DNA from: Nitrospirota bacterium
GTDB taxonomy: Bacteria > Nitrospirota > 9FT-COMBO-42-15 > HDB-SIOI813
Length of the DNA: 32,086 nucleotides
Reading direction: 5' to 3'
NCBI GenBank assembly: GCA_020846775.1
Contig: JADLDG010000047.1
Location: 1-32,086 of the forward strand
Shown: positions 24,183 to 31,761 of the stretch, in pieces
Layout of the letters: each line of letters begins with the position of its first letter
Position numbering within the stretch: position 1 is the stretch's first letter
The notes under the pieces: model-generated
The model's database searches: none
The model's input: only the letters and a program-made list of their open reading frames with translations
Told to the model about the DNA's origin: nothing
Translations under genes and position numbers: made by a program

Positions 24183-24198
24183 AGCAACAAGCATGCCA
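24183..24198 (-). promoter_or_regulatory. sigma-54 promoter of the cytochrome/NHL/OMP operon
   Basis: On the minus strand the sequence is TGGCATGCTTGTTGCT. The invariant GG and GC are 10 bp apart, and it matches the sigma-54 consensus TGGCAC-N5-TTGCW at all but one listed position. It is 85 bp upstream of cyt2. The adjacent gene encodes a sigma-54 activator. The rest of the 490-bp gap (24119-24588) holds a leader hairpin and a pair of palindromes but no gene that I can support. Confidence 0.75.
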
Positions 24199-24414
24199 TT
24201 GTAACTATTGGAAAAATAAACTAAAAAATGTTTATTCTTAAAAGCAGTCTCATTTTCCTGTCATACCAAATTTCTCGCAATCTTTAAATATGAGATTTAT
24301 AATCAAAACTGAAACGAGTTCTGCGCAAGGTTCAGGGTGACACGCCTCGCATTTTAAGACCATTTGTGAGCCTATTCATTGATGACGTATAAAAGGTCTG
24401 TTTCTTCTTACATG

Positions 24415-24448
24415 ATTTGCTCAACAAATGTCAAGGTGTTTTTCTTGA
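24415..24448. promoter_or_regulatory. candidate enhancer (activator-binding) palindromes
   Basis: Two adjacent inverted repeats: ATTTG-N5-CAAAT (24415-24429) and TCAAG-N8-CTTGA (24431-24448). They lie about 220-260 bp upstream of the sigma-54 promoter, within the range used by enhancer-binding proteins. Palindromy and position are the only evidence. Confidence 0.35.
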
Positions 24449-24588
24449 GTGTGAACAGGCTATGTATGTGTTAATATTATACGGAAATGACCGGGATAAT
24501 GTTCCGACTTGTTAACGCTTTGTTTTTAAAGAATTTATTGAGGTGTATATATTTAATACATATGGTGTGTAATTAGTCTGATAAGCTA

Positions 24589-26133
24589 TCAACTGCGTCG
24601 TTTTTTCTCGACTTTTTCAAGACCGTACTTAATTACCTTTAGTATCAGATTCTTTCTGCTGATTCCAAGCTCCCTGGCCAATTTGCTTTTATTCCAGCTT
24701 GTCCGTTCAAGCCCTTCACGTATTACATCCCTCTCTATATTTTCTACAATTGACTTTAGTGTACCGCTTGCCTTGGGTTTCTTTAAATAGGATTTTTTTT
24801 CTACTTCTTCCACGATATTGGGTGAGATTAGCTTCCTGTGAATGACTGTATCAAAACCGGATAACAGTGTAGTCCTCTTTATCTCATTTTGCAGTTCTCT
24901 TACATTGCCAGGCCAACTGTAATTTGAAAAGTATTCAAGTACCTCTTCAGACAGTTGCTTAACAGGTATGTTACGCTCTGTACAGAATTTTGTAAGGAAA
25001 TAATTTGAAAGCAGGATTACATCTTCAGTCCGCTCACGTAAAGGCGGCAGGTGAATCTTTATCTCATTCAAACGGTAATAGAGATCTTCCCTGAATGTCC
25101 CCTTTTCCACCATCTTCTTCAGGTCTTTATTTGTAGCTGCAATAATGCGAACGTCAACATGTATAAACTTTGTACCGCCAACGCGTTTAAAAACGCCATC
25201 CTGAAGCACGCGGAGAAGTTTTGTCTGGAGTGCAGGGCTTGTATCACCGACTTCGTCCAAGAGAAAAGTACCGCCGTCAGACAATTCAAAAAGCCCCTTT
25301 TTTTGGACAATTGCACCTGTAAAAGCGCCTTTTTCATGGCCAAACAGTTCGGACTCCAGGAGGTTTTCACTAAAGGCACTGCAATTTTCTGCAATGAAGG
25401 CCTTGTCTCTGCGAGGGCTGTTAAAATGAACTATCCGGGCTATCATTTCCTTGCCGGTCCCGCTTTCACCGAGCAGGAGTACAGTGCTGTCGCTTGGTAT
25501 AATCTTTTCAAGAGTCCCGAATATTCTCAAAAGAGGGGCGCTTTTCCCTACGACACTGGAGAAATCGAATTTTTTCTGCATCTCCATCAGAGGGTTTGGG
25601 TGCTCCTCTTTGGTTATCTCCCTCTGGTAGCTTACCATCTCTTCGACCATGGTCTGCAGCAAGCCTTTAAATACCTCTAATTTCTCTGAAGTAACAACGG
25701 GGACATCTCTCAGCTTGTTTTCATACTCAACGGCATCTATACCTAATTGCAGTGCATCATTCGTAAGGTCGTCAATCTCCTTATCGCCCAGCGTACGATC
25801 CACAACTCCAACAGCCATTACATATCCCAGGCAGTTCTCACTGTTAAGAATCGGGACTATAAGTCCCGTGAGGCCTGAAGGGCATTTGTCTATGACAGGT
25901 TGTCTCGTTTCTAATGTTTCAGATGTGAGTTTCTTAATCCAGTTGTTGCAGGCTTGTTTACCGAGGGGTGATTGTTCAACAAAATTGCAGAGCGAGGCAT
26001 CAGATTTGTAAACGCTTCTAATCTCCTGGCCAATGCTGTTGTAGTAGTGGATATTAAATCCCCAGTTGTTGCACACCTCAACGAGTTTTTTGCTTATCCT
26101 TAACCCTAATACTTTTTCCCAGAAGAGCTCCAT
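24589..26133 (-). CDS. sigma-54-dependent transcriptional activator with PocR-like sensor domain
   Basis: A 514-residue enhancer-binding protein. Residues ~10-115 look like a PocR sensory domain, with Cys21, Cys49, Cys62, Cys84 and Cys101 and the segment CPSGLTGLIVPILNSENCLG. A linker helix follows (145-175). The AAA+ domain has Walker A GESGTGKE (222-229), GAFTGA (269-274, the loop that contacts sigma-54), Walker B GGTFLLDEV and the LYYRLNEIKIHLPPLRER block. The C-terminal Fis-type helix-turn-helix contains NKSKLARELGISRKNLILK. There is no receiver domain, so it senses a ligand directly. Start ATG has AGGAG-type site GGAGC 12 bp and CCTCCT close upstream, so the ribosome site is unclear. It lies immediately upstream of the sigma-54-controlled redox operon, its likely target. 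Confidence 0.93.
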   Translation of the reverse strand: MELFWEKVLGLRISKKLVEVCNNWGFNIHYYNSIGQEIRSVYKSDASLCNFVEQSPLGKQACNNWIKKLTSETLETRQPVIDKCPSGLTGLIVPILNSENCLGYVMAVGVVDRTLGDKEIDDLTNDALQLGIDAVEYENKLRDVPVVTSEKLEVFKGLLQTMVEEMVSYQREITKEEHPNPLMEMQKKFDFSSVVGKSAPLLRIFGTLEKIIPSDSTVLLLGESGTGKEMIARIVHFNSPRRDKAFIAENCSAFSENLLESELFGHEKGAFTGAIVQKKGLFELSDGGTFLLDEVGDTSPALQTKLLRVLQDGVFKRVGGTKFIHVDVRIIAATNKDLKKMVEKGTFREDLYYRLNEIKIHLPPLRERTEDVILLSNYFLTKFCTERNIPVKQLSEEVLEYFSNYSWPGNVRELQNEIKRTTLLSGFDTVIHRKLISPNIVEEVEKKSYLKKPKASGTLKSIVENIERDVIREGLERTSWNKSKLARELGISRKNLILKVIKYGLEKVEKKRRS

Positions 26134-26181
26134 AGGAGGGAAGTAGCTCCTTTTAATTGGATTATTTTTTTGAAGTGCTAA

Positions 26182-26196
26182 TAGTTAACTTAACTA
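26182..26196. promoter_or_regulatory. 15-bp palindrome at the activator gene's start point (possible operator)
   Basis: TAGTTAA-C-TTAACTA is a perfect inverted repeat that touches the -10 box and covers the predicted start point of the activator gene. A repressor, or the activator itself, bound here would block transcription. Confidence 0.4.
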
Positions 26197-26225
26197 TATT
26201 ACTCTACATGTTGTGATAATGTCAA
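26196..26225 (-). promoter_or_regulatory. sigma-70 promoter of the sigma-54 activator gene
   Basis: On the minus strand TTGACA (26225-26220) and TAATAT (26201-26196) are separated by 18 bp. The rest of the 157-bp gap is AT-rich without other clear signals. Confidence 0.5.
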
Positions 26226-26290
26226 TAATAGAAAAACATAATAAAAAAGAGAAGATAAGAATGGAATAGTTCTGATTTGGGTTAGATGGT

Positions 26291-26974
26291 CTATTGGTAT
26301 AGTTGTGTATTAATTTCACATACTTGCTTAATAAGCCTCCAGTTTTTCTCAGCTGAAATCAGTTCAACGCCAACTGTGTGCATATCGCTGGTCTCGCTGA
26401 ACCTAACAGGTTTCCCCTCCAGCTCTATTGAGCCGATAACAGGCACATTCATTATTATGTTAATATGCCTGATGCTGTTCTGGTCTTCCGTCAGTGAGTC
26501 CAGAAATCCTACAAGAGCGCCGCTTTCACTTACATTCAGGAGTACACCCTGCTGTAGTTGACAACCTATGGATATTTCTATAGGAATATTTGTTTTGACA
26601 CGCTTGTATTTCCTCAACTCTTTGGTTATGACAGGAACCTCATTTGTTCCCTCTATTGCCTCCTCTTCAGATCCCAGAATAGGAATTACATGCGTCTTGT
26701 TGTGTTGCTCAAAGATGTCCCTGCAATTGGTATTCATGTGGAAAATCTTGGTAATAAGACCGCTTTCAAGGCCTGATAGAATAGCAAAGACCCCAAGAGA
26801 ATCTATAGATGAGACACCCTGAAAGTTCAGGACTGCACTTGAAATACCTGATTCCCGCAACTGGCGCAGTTCATCTTTAAGATGAACTGCCCTGCTTCCA
26901 ATAAGCTTTCCATATAAATCCAGTATGGCTATGTTGCCCTTTTTGCGTACTGAAAAAGGTAGATTGTCACTCAT
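26291..26974 (-). CDS. STAS-PilZ two-domain protein
   Basis: About 227 residues from the ATG at 26974; the frame allows a GTG at 27004 that abuts an AGGAGG with no spacing, so the start is uncertain. The N-terminal half is a STAS (anti-anti-sigma-like) domain: FSVRKKGNIAILDLYGKLIG, SAVLNFQGVSSIDSLGVFAI and a helix to about residue 100. The segment ELRKYKRVKTNIPIEISIG opens a PilZ domain with VLLNVSESGALVGF and a final strand around HTVGVELIS. PilZ domains often bind cyclic di-GMP; the usual RxxxR and D/NxSxxG signatures appear here as RKYKR and NVSESG. A second-messenger-responsive regulatory role is plausible. The partner is unknown. It has its own strong promoter upstream of the sigma-54 activator gene. 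Confidence 0.82.
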   Translation of the reverse strand: MSDNLPFSVRKKGNIAILDLYGKLIGSRAVHLKDELRQLRESGISSAVLNFQGVSSIDSLGVFAILSGLESGLITKIFHMNTNCRDIFEQHNKTHVIPILGSEEEAIEGTNEVPVITKELRKYKRVKTNIPIEISIGCQLQQGVLLNVSESGALVGFLDSLTEDQNSIRHINIIMNVPVIGSIELEGKPVRFSETSDMHTVGVELISAEKNWRLIKQVCEINTQLYQ

Positions 26975-27140
26975 AAACTTATTTGGTGGCTCTGAAAATT
27001 CCACCCTCCTGTAAAATAAATAAACTATTGATGGTTAAAGCTTGCAAATTATATACCTAATCGCAGGTGTGTCCATGAAGTGATGTCTCAGCTGATGTGG
27101 TTAAAAAATTGAAAATGTATAGGTATAAATAAATGTCCAA

Positions 27141-27169
27141 ATTATAATCATAAAAAAGAAGATTGTCAA
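27141..27169 (-). promoter_or_regulatory. perfect-consensus sigma-70 promoter of the STAS-PilZ gene
   Basis: On the minus strand TTGACA (27169-27164), a 17-bp spacer and TATAAT (27146-27141): both hexamers are exact. The start point near 27134 leaves about 130-160 nt of untranslated leader, in which I recognise no known RNA element. Confidence 0.75.
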
Positions 27170-27177
27170 GCCAAGTT

Positions 27178-27498
27178 TTAATCTGCTATCAAAATAAAGG
27201 CGGGAAGGATAGCGTGTCCGCTCCCGACTTTAGCAAAATATACCAGAAGGAGGTGCAGCAGGAGTATATATTTGATCTCTGGCTCTATCACCTTGTTTTT
27301 AAACCTTGGATTATCAAAGATATAATGTGAAAATTTCGTAGCAACAAAGATTGCGATGAAAGTTGATGCAATAATGAATTTTCCGACCTCGGTCTGCGAC
27401 AGGTTGGTTTCAACAGGGGCAGAGTAAACAACAGCGATTGATGTTTCAGAGAGTGTTGTCCCGGCTATAAGGGATGCATGCAGGATCCATTGAGACCC
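27178..27498 (-). pseudogene. cation:proton antiporter (CPA2 type) fragment
   Basis: A stop-free minus-strand frame of about 107 codons without a usable start. It reads SQWILHASLIAGTTLSETSI, then AVVYSAPVETNLSQTEVGKF, IIASTFIAIFVATKFSHYIF, and EPEIKYILLLHLLLVYFAKV ending GHAILPAFILIAD. This resembles the middle of CPA2 sodium/proton antiporters (typical blocks ALSTTSVAVVYAVMVETGLN, TEIGK, SEPETKFILL, AVLPAYL). A family member would have about 30 more residues between STFI and AIFV, so there is an internal deletion, and both ends are missing. A stop (complement 27499-27501) closes the upstream side. Bases 27499-27664 and 27005-27140 show no other gene. Confidence 0.62.
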
Positions 27499-27664
27499 CT
27501 ACCTTCAGAGAGAGAAGGCTTGAAAGGAATACAAAAAAGACCGACTAATAAAGGGACAATATCTGCTTTCATAAGTTTTTCGAAAGCATTATCAGCTGCA
27601 GACAGGAGTTATCAGCCGTCTCAGGCGGTTATAAGGTGAACCCCATCACCTTTAGTAAATTTAG

Positions 27665-27750
27665 TGCCGGGGGGGGGATTTGAACCCCCACGAACCTTGC
27701 GGTCCTCGGGATTTTAAGTCCCGTGTGTCTACCAATTCCACCACCCCGGC
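27665..27750 (-). tRNA. tRNA-Leu (anticodon UAA)
   Basis: An 86-nt cloverleaf on the minus strand. The acceptor stem GCCGGGG pairs with CCCCGGC, followed by discriminator A. The D-loop has GGTAGACAC, and the anticodon stem-loop CGGGA-CTTAAAA-TCCCG gives UAA. A long variable arm (GAGGACCGCAAGGTTCGT region) marks a class II tRNA, and the T-loop is GTTCAAATC. CCA is not encoded (CTA follows). The 5' end lies one base from a large inverted repeat. Confidence 0.96.
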
Positions 27751-27751
27751 T

Positions 27752-27878
27752 GGGTAATACTGAAAAACGCCCATCAGCGGCGTCAGGAGGGTGGATTTGA
27801 GACTCAACGTACTAAAAAGTACGCCTCCTCTCAAATCCACCCTCCGTCCTTGCATCTGGACATTTTTGAGTATTACCC
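27752..27878. repeat. 127-bp nested inverted repeat abutting tRNA-Leu
   Basis: Three nested tiers share one axis. The outer pair is GGGTAATACT (27752-27761) with AGTATTACCC (27869-27878). The middle is a perfect 17-bp pair, GGAGGGTGGATTTGAGA (27786-27802) with its complement at 27829-27845. The centre is CGTACT-AAAA-AGTACG (27808-27823). The whole folds into one long imperfect hairpin with about 50-nt arms, as in a MITE. It lies in the 5' leader of the tRNA transcript. The remaining ~290 bp to the next gene hold only the promoter noted at 28109. Confidence 0.75.
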
Positions 27879-28108
27879 GGAGAAGTTTGTCTACGGTATT
27901 TCTCGTCGTCAGCCTTGTCTGCATTCCTGTCTGCCAGAGATATTCTTTATAGTTTTGACAGGAGTTATTACATAATACCTGATCCTGACACCTGTCACAT
28001 GGACATTGTATGAGCTCATTTTTAACATATGAGGGTTTTTACTGTCAATCGGCAAATAATAACTGTGTAAAAATTGTAATAAATGTTTGAAGACTACTTG
28101 CACTCTTA

Positions 28109-28136
28109 TTGATAATATGCTTTTATATAGTATTAA
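28109..28136 (+). promoter_or_regulatory. possible promoter of the response-regulator operon
   Basis: TTGATA (28109-28114), a 16-bp spacer and TATTAA (28131-28136), about 30 bp ahead of the start codon. A moderately good match in a very AT-rich stretch. Confidence 0.4.
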
Positions 28137-28166
28137 CAAAAAAATGAAAAAGGGAGAGAAGTTAAC

Positions 28167-29591
28167 ATGGATGACAAAAGACTAAAGATATTAGTAATAG
28201 ACGATGATCAGAGTATGCGTGAATTTCTTGTAACAATATTGAAGGATAAATACACGGTGTCAACGGCATCCAGCGGAAGCGCCGGACTTCGCTTACTGGA
28301 CCAGGAAAATATAGATATTGTTTTGCTGGACCTGAAGCTTCCTGATATTAATGGTCTTGATGTATTGAAGGTAATCAAAGATAAGTATGCTCAGGTGGAA
28401 GTCATGGTTATTTCAATTCTTAAAGATATTGATGTAGTCGTGAGCGCCATGAAGCTCGGGGCATACAATTATGTTACCAAGGATATTGATCCTGATGAGT
28501 TGTTAACCCTGGTTGACAGATTGCGTGACCGTATTGAATGTTATAAAGAGCGCTGCTATCTTCGAAGTGAAGTTGAACAACTTTCAACGACAGAGATTAT
28601 AATCGGTCAGAGTGTAGTCATGCGTCAGATATATGAGACTTTAAGTAAAATAGCCCAACTTCCTTCAACCATATTGTTGCTCGGAGATACCGGTACAGGT
28701 AAGAAGGTTATGGCAAGACATATTCACAAAATGAGTAATCTCAGTGATAAACCCTTTGTAACTGTAGATCTGTCCGCCATACCTGAGAATCTTATGGAAA
28801 GTACGCTCTTTGGGCATGAGAAGGGGGCTTTTACCGGAGCTGTCAGGCAACGGTATGGTAAGGTTGAGCTTGCAGATGGCGGCACCCTTTTCCTGGATGA
28901 AATTGGTTGTCTTAAGTACGATATTCAAAGCAAGCTATTGCGTCTGATTCAGGATAAAGAGATTGAGAGGGTTGGAAGTAACAAGACCGTCAAAGTAAAT
29001 GTGCGGTTGATTGTTGCTACGAATGCCGATCTTTCTGATGCTGTCAAGAAAGGAAGTTTTCGCGAAGACCTGTATTACAGAATAAATGTCGTCCCTGTAA
29101 AGCTTCCCCCGTTAAGAGAAAGGACAGAAGATATCCCTGAGCTTATCCGTTATTTTATGGATAAATTCAGTAAGAGCTTCAGAAAGGATGTAAATAAAAT
29201 TACTGACTCGGCCTTGACAATATTGATGAATTACAAATGGCCGGGAAACATCCGTGAACTTGAAAATCTGATGGAAAGGCTCGTAGCTATTGCCGACAGT
29301 AGTTTCATTTCTCAGGAGGATATCCCCGTTGACTATTATATAAACGAGAAGGTAAAGGCAGAGACTGAAGATGGTCTTCTTGACAGGGCATGTAAGACAT
29401 TTGAAAGGAATTTTATTTTAAAGACCCTGGAGCAGGAGAGGTGGAGCAGGACAAAGACAGCAAACACGCTTGGTATTCCTATTAGTACTCTTAAGTATAA
29501 ATTTAACAGGCTTGAAATTTACAATGTTTTAGCCCAGAAAAAAAAACTCTCGAGAAGGTCGAGAATTATCAGGGGAGGGGCTAACGCATGA
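28167..29591 (+). CDS. NtrC-family sigma-54-dependent response regulator
   Basis: A 474-residue response regulator. The receiver (1-120) has the acidic pocket IDDD, phospho-acceptor Asp55 in VLLDLKLPD, switch Ser83 and Lys105. The lysine is followed by Asp (TKD) where most receivers have Pro. The AAA+ domain has Walker A GDTGTGKK (173-180), GAFTGA (220-225), LFLDEIG, and [18 protein letters not shown]. The C-terminal Fis-type helix-turn-helix has [20 protein letters not shown], then a basic tail. No histidine kinase gene is in the window. Ribosome site AGGGAGAG lies upstream of the ATG. The stop overlaps ndk by 4 bp, an unusual coupling of a regulator to a housekeeping gene. It could also act on the sigma-54 promoter at 24183. 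Confidence 0.94.
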   Translation: MDDKRLKILVIDDDQSMREFLVTILKDKYTVSTASSGSAGLRLLDQENIDIVLLDLKLPDINGLDVLKVIKDKYAQVEVMVISILKDIDVVVSAMKLGAYNYVTKDIDPDELLTLVDRLRDRIECYKERCYLRSEVEQLSTTEIIIGQSVVMRQIYETLSKIAQLPSTILLLGDTGTGKKVMARHIHKMSNLSDKPFVTVDLSAIPENLMESTLFGHEKGAFTGAVRQRYGKVELADGGTLFLDEIGCLKYDIQSKLLRLIQDKEIERVGSNKTVKVNVRLIVATNADLSDAVKKGSFREDLYYRINVVPVKLPPLRERTEDIPELIRYFMDKFSKSFRKDVNKITDSALTILMNYKWPGNIRELENLMERLVAIADSSFISQEDIPVDYYINEKVKAETEDGLLDRACKTFERNFILKTLEQERWSRTKTANTLGIPISTLKYKFNRLEIYNVLAQKKKLSRRSRIIRGGANA

Positions 29592-30007
29592 AGGAGAGGA
29601 CTCTCTCGCTGATTAAACCCGATGGTGTAAGAAGAAATCTTATTGGTGAAGTAATAAGACGTTTTGAATCGAATGGTCTTAAAGTGGTTGCCGCAAAGAT
29701 GTTGTGTCTTTCAAAGAAGGATGCAGAAGGTTTCTATTTGGTTCATAAGGATCGGCCATTTTATGACAGCCTGTCTACGTATATGTCTTCAGGGCCAATA
29801 ATGGCAATGGTTCTCGAGGGCGACAATGCAATCAGGAGAAACAGAGAGCTAATGGGCGCAACGAATCCGGCTGAAGCAGCTAAAGGTACAATACGAGCTG
29901 ACTTTGGCGAAGGCATAGAGTTCAATGTAGTTCACGGTTCGGACTCTCAGGCATCTGCTGATTTCGAGATACCATATTTCTTTGGAAGAATGGAAATTTT
30001 ATTTTAG
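29588..30007 (+). CDS. ndk: nucleoside diphosphate kinase
   Basis: A 139-residue NDP kinase, full length, which transfers the gamma phosphate of ATP to other nucleoside diphosphates through a phosphohistidine. [16 protein letters not shown] at the N-terminus, the [15 protein letters not shown] block and [18 protein letters not shown] are family hallmarks. The catalytic His116 is in [10 protein letters not shown]. The start ATG overlaps the response regulator stop and lies just behind GGGGAGGGG. It is followed by gcvH 11 bp later and then tyrS, so all four genes are probably one transcript. The assignment is firm. Confidence 0.97.
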   Translation: MKERTLSLIKPDGVRRNLIGEVIRRFESNGLKVVAAKMLCLSKKDAEGFYLVHKDRPFYDSLSTYMSSGPIMAMVLEGDNAIRRNRELMGATNPAEAAKGTIRADFGEGIEFNVVHGSDSQASADFEIPYFFGRMEILF

Positions 30008-30018
30008 GAGGTTTTAGG

Positions 30019-30402
30019 ATGTATCCGGATGATTTGAAGTACCATAAGGATCATATGTGGCTGCAGGCAAATGGTAAGAAAGCAAAAATAGGAATTACGT
30101 ATTATGCTCAGGAACAGTTAGGTGATATAGTTTATGTAGAACTGCCTGAGACAGGTTCTGAGGTTAAGATGAATGCGGTCATTGGAGAGATAGAATCAAC
30201 TAAGACGACGTCAGCAATTGAGGCCCCGGTTGGGGGTAAGATTATTGAGGTAAATAGTGCCCTTGGTGATACGCCGGAAATTATCAATGACGACTCTTAC
30301 GGAAAGGGATGGATTGCAGTTATAGAGATGAATAACACTGAAGATATCAGTCAATTAATGAACTCCGGTGAATATCAGAACTATATTGAAGAAGTGAAGT
30401 AG
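30019..30402 (+). CDS. gcvH: glycine cleavage system H protein (lipoyl carrier)
   Basis: A 127-residue lipoyl-domain protein of normal GcvH length. [20 protein letters not shown] is the N-terminal signature, and [13 protein letters not shown] follows. The lipoylated lysine is Lys62, in [14 protein letters not shown]; the more usual segment is ESVKAVSDLYAP, so this is a divergent version. GcvH shuttles the aminomethyl group in glycine cleavage, and in some organisms it also serves as a lipoate donor. No gcvT, gcvP or lipoyl enzyme gene is nearby, leaving its partners open. AGGAGGTTTTAGG precedes the ATG. It lies between ndk and tyrS in the same operon. Confidence 0.93.
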   Translation: MYPDDLKYHKDHMWLQANGKKAKIGITYYAQEQLGDIVYVELPETGSEVKMNAVIGEIESTKTTSAIEAPVGGKIIEVNSALGDTPEIINDDSYGKGWIAVIEMNNTEDISQLMNSGEYQNYIEEVK

Positions 30403-30419
30403 CTGACACCGTGATTATC

Positions 30420-31604
30420 ATGGAGAACAATGTTGCAAAACAGATTGACCTTATAAAGCGAGGGTCAGTTGAAGTCATATCAGAAGAGTTTCTGGCAGTA
30501 AAACTTGAAAAAGCCCTGAGAGAGAATACCCCTTTAAAAATAAAGGCTGGCTTTGATCCTACTATGCCTGATCTGCATTTAGGGCACACGGTTTTATTGT
30601 ACAAACTCAGACAATTTCAGGAACTCGGACACAAGGTAATCTTTCTTATTGGCGATTTTACTGGTATGATCGGCGATCCCAGCGGTGTCTCCGAAACGAG
30701 AAAATCGTTGACAAGAGAAGAAGTTTTAGAAAACGCAGCTACATACAAAAGACAGGTCTTCAGGATTCTTGATCCATCAAAAACAGAGGTTGTGTTTAAC
30801 AGTCAGTGGATGAACAGCATGTCCGGTGAAGAGATCGTTCATTTATGCGCTAAATATACTGTAGCCAGGATGCTCGAAAGAGAAGATTTTAAAAGAAGAT
30901 ATAGTACAGGACAATCTATAGGTATTCATGAGTTCCTGTATCCGCTGGTACAGGGTTATGACTCTGTCATGTTGAATGCTGACGTCGAGGTAGGTGGAAC
31001 TGATCAGAAGTTTAATCTCCTCGTTGGAAGGGATCTTCAGAAAGAATACGGGCAGGAACCACAGGTGGTTATTACGATGCCCTTACTTGAAGGCCTTGAT
31101 GGAATCAAGAAGATGAGTAAAAGCCAGAAGAATTTTATCGGCATTGAGGAATCTCCAAAGGAAATATTCGGTAAGATCATGTCTATAGATGATCAGCTTA
31201 TGATAAGATACTATGAGCTCTTGACATCGAGGGATATGGATGAAGTTAAATCTGCCCACCCTATGGAGGCAAAGAAAAGACTTGCAGAGGAGATTGTAGA
31301 GCGATTTTATGACAGAGATGAAGCCATTAAGGCAAGGGAAGAGTTTGAGAGAGTCTTTTCCGGCAGAAATAGTCTGCCTGCAGAAATCCCCGAATATACT
31401 GTGCCAGATGAAAAAAGATGGTTACCGCACGTTCTGACTGCCTCAGGTATGACGAAGAGTAATTCAGAGGCTGTCAGGCTTATTAAGGAGAACGCAGTTG
31501 AGATAGATGGCGTAAAGGTATCACATAGTGATATGGATTTAAATCCCGGACAGGAGCAGATAATAAAAATAGGGAAAAGAAGATTTATTAAAATAATCTC
31601 TTGA
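30420..31604 (+). CDS. tyrS: tyrosyl-tRNA synthetase
   Basis: A 394-residue class I TyrRS read from ATG 30420; a GTG three codons earlier (30411) is an alternative, and neither has a clear ribosome site. The HIGH signature appears as HLGH in [30 protein letters not shown], the tyrosine-binding QGYDSV and GGTDQKFN, and KMSKS in [14 protein letters not shown] complete the catalytic core. A C-terminal S4 RNA-binding domain covers about 335-394 ([20 protein letters not shown]). It is the last gene of the response regulator-ndk-gcvH-tyrS group. The rRNA promoter -35 box overlaps its stop codon. Confidence 0.96.
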   Translation: MENNVAKQIDLIKRGSVEVISEEFLAVKLEKALRENTPLKIKAGFDPTMPDLHLGHTVLLYKLRQFQELGHKVIFLIGDFTGMIGDPSGVSETRKSLTREEVLENAATYKRQVFRILDPSKTEVVFNSQWMNSMSGEEIVHLCAKYTVARMLEREDFKRRYSTGQSIGIHEFLYPLVQGYDSVMLNADVEVGGTDQKFNLLVGRDLQKEYGQEPQVVITMPLLEGLDGIKKMSKSQKNFIGIEESPKEIFGKIMSIDDQLMIRYYELLTSRDMDEVKSAHPMEAKKRLAEEIVERFYDRDEAIKAREEFERVFSGRNSLPAEIPEYTVPDEKRWLPHVLTASGMTKSNSEAVRLIKENAVEIDGVKVSHSDMDLNPGQEQIIKIGKRRFIKIIS

Positions 31605-31629
31605 CAAATACTTTTGAATTCATTATTAT
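31601..31629 (+). promoter_or_regulatory. rRNA operon promoter
   Basis: TTGACA (31601-31606), a 17-bp spacer and TATTAT (31624-31629, 5 of 6). The -35 contains the TGA stop of tyrS (31602-31604). About 130 nt of leader follow to the 16S 5' end. Confidence 0.75.
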
Positions 31630-31761
31630 TAGCTTTCGCCTGTAGGGATAGGTGATGATTCGAAGCAGTGGCAGGCTGGTAAGCAGATGGCGCTGTGTTA
31701 AGAAAAAAATTGGTCTTTGATAACTAAATAGCGTGCACTTTTTTGATCGGGTTTTATAGTT
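31630..31761 (+). other. rRNA operon leader
   Basis: Transcribed spacer between the promoter and 16S. It includes GGTCTTTGATAACTAAATAG near 31711-31730, the type of conserved leader stretch seen before many 16S genes, possibly part of an antitermination or processing signal. The 3' partner of any RNase III stem would lie outside the window. Confidence 0.55.

Noticed and set aside
25051-25680. 209-codon plus-strand ORF antisense to the sigma-54 activator
   Set aside because: A shadow of the conserved AAA+ domain on the other strand, without its own ribosome site or family match.
27661-27924. Minus-strand ORF reading GVVELVDTRDLKSRGP...
   Set aside because: It is the translation of tRNA-Leu and the adjacent inverted repeat, a well-known artefact of tRNA genes, not a protein.
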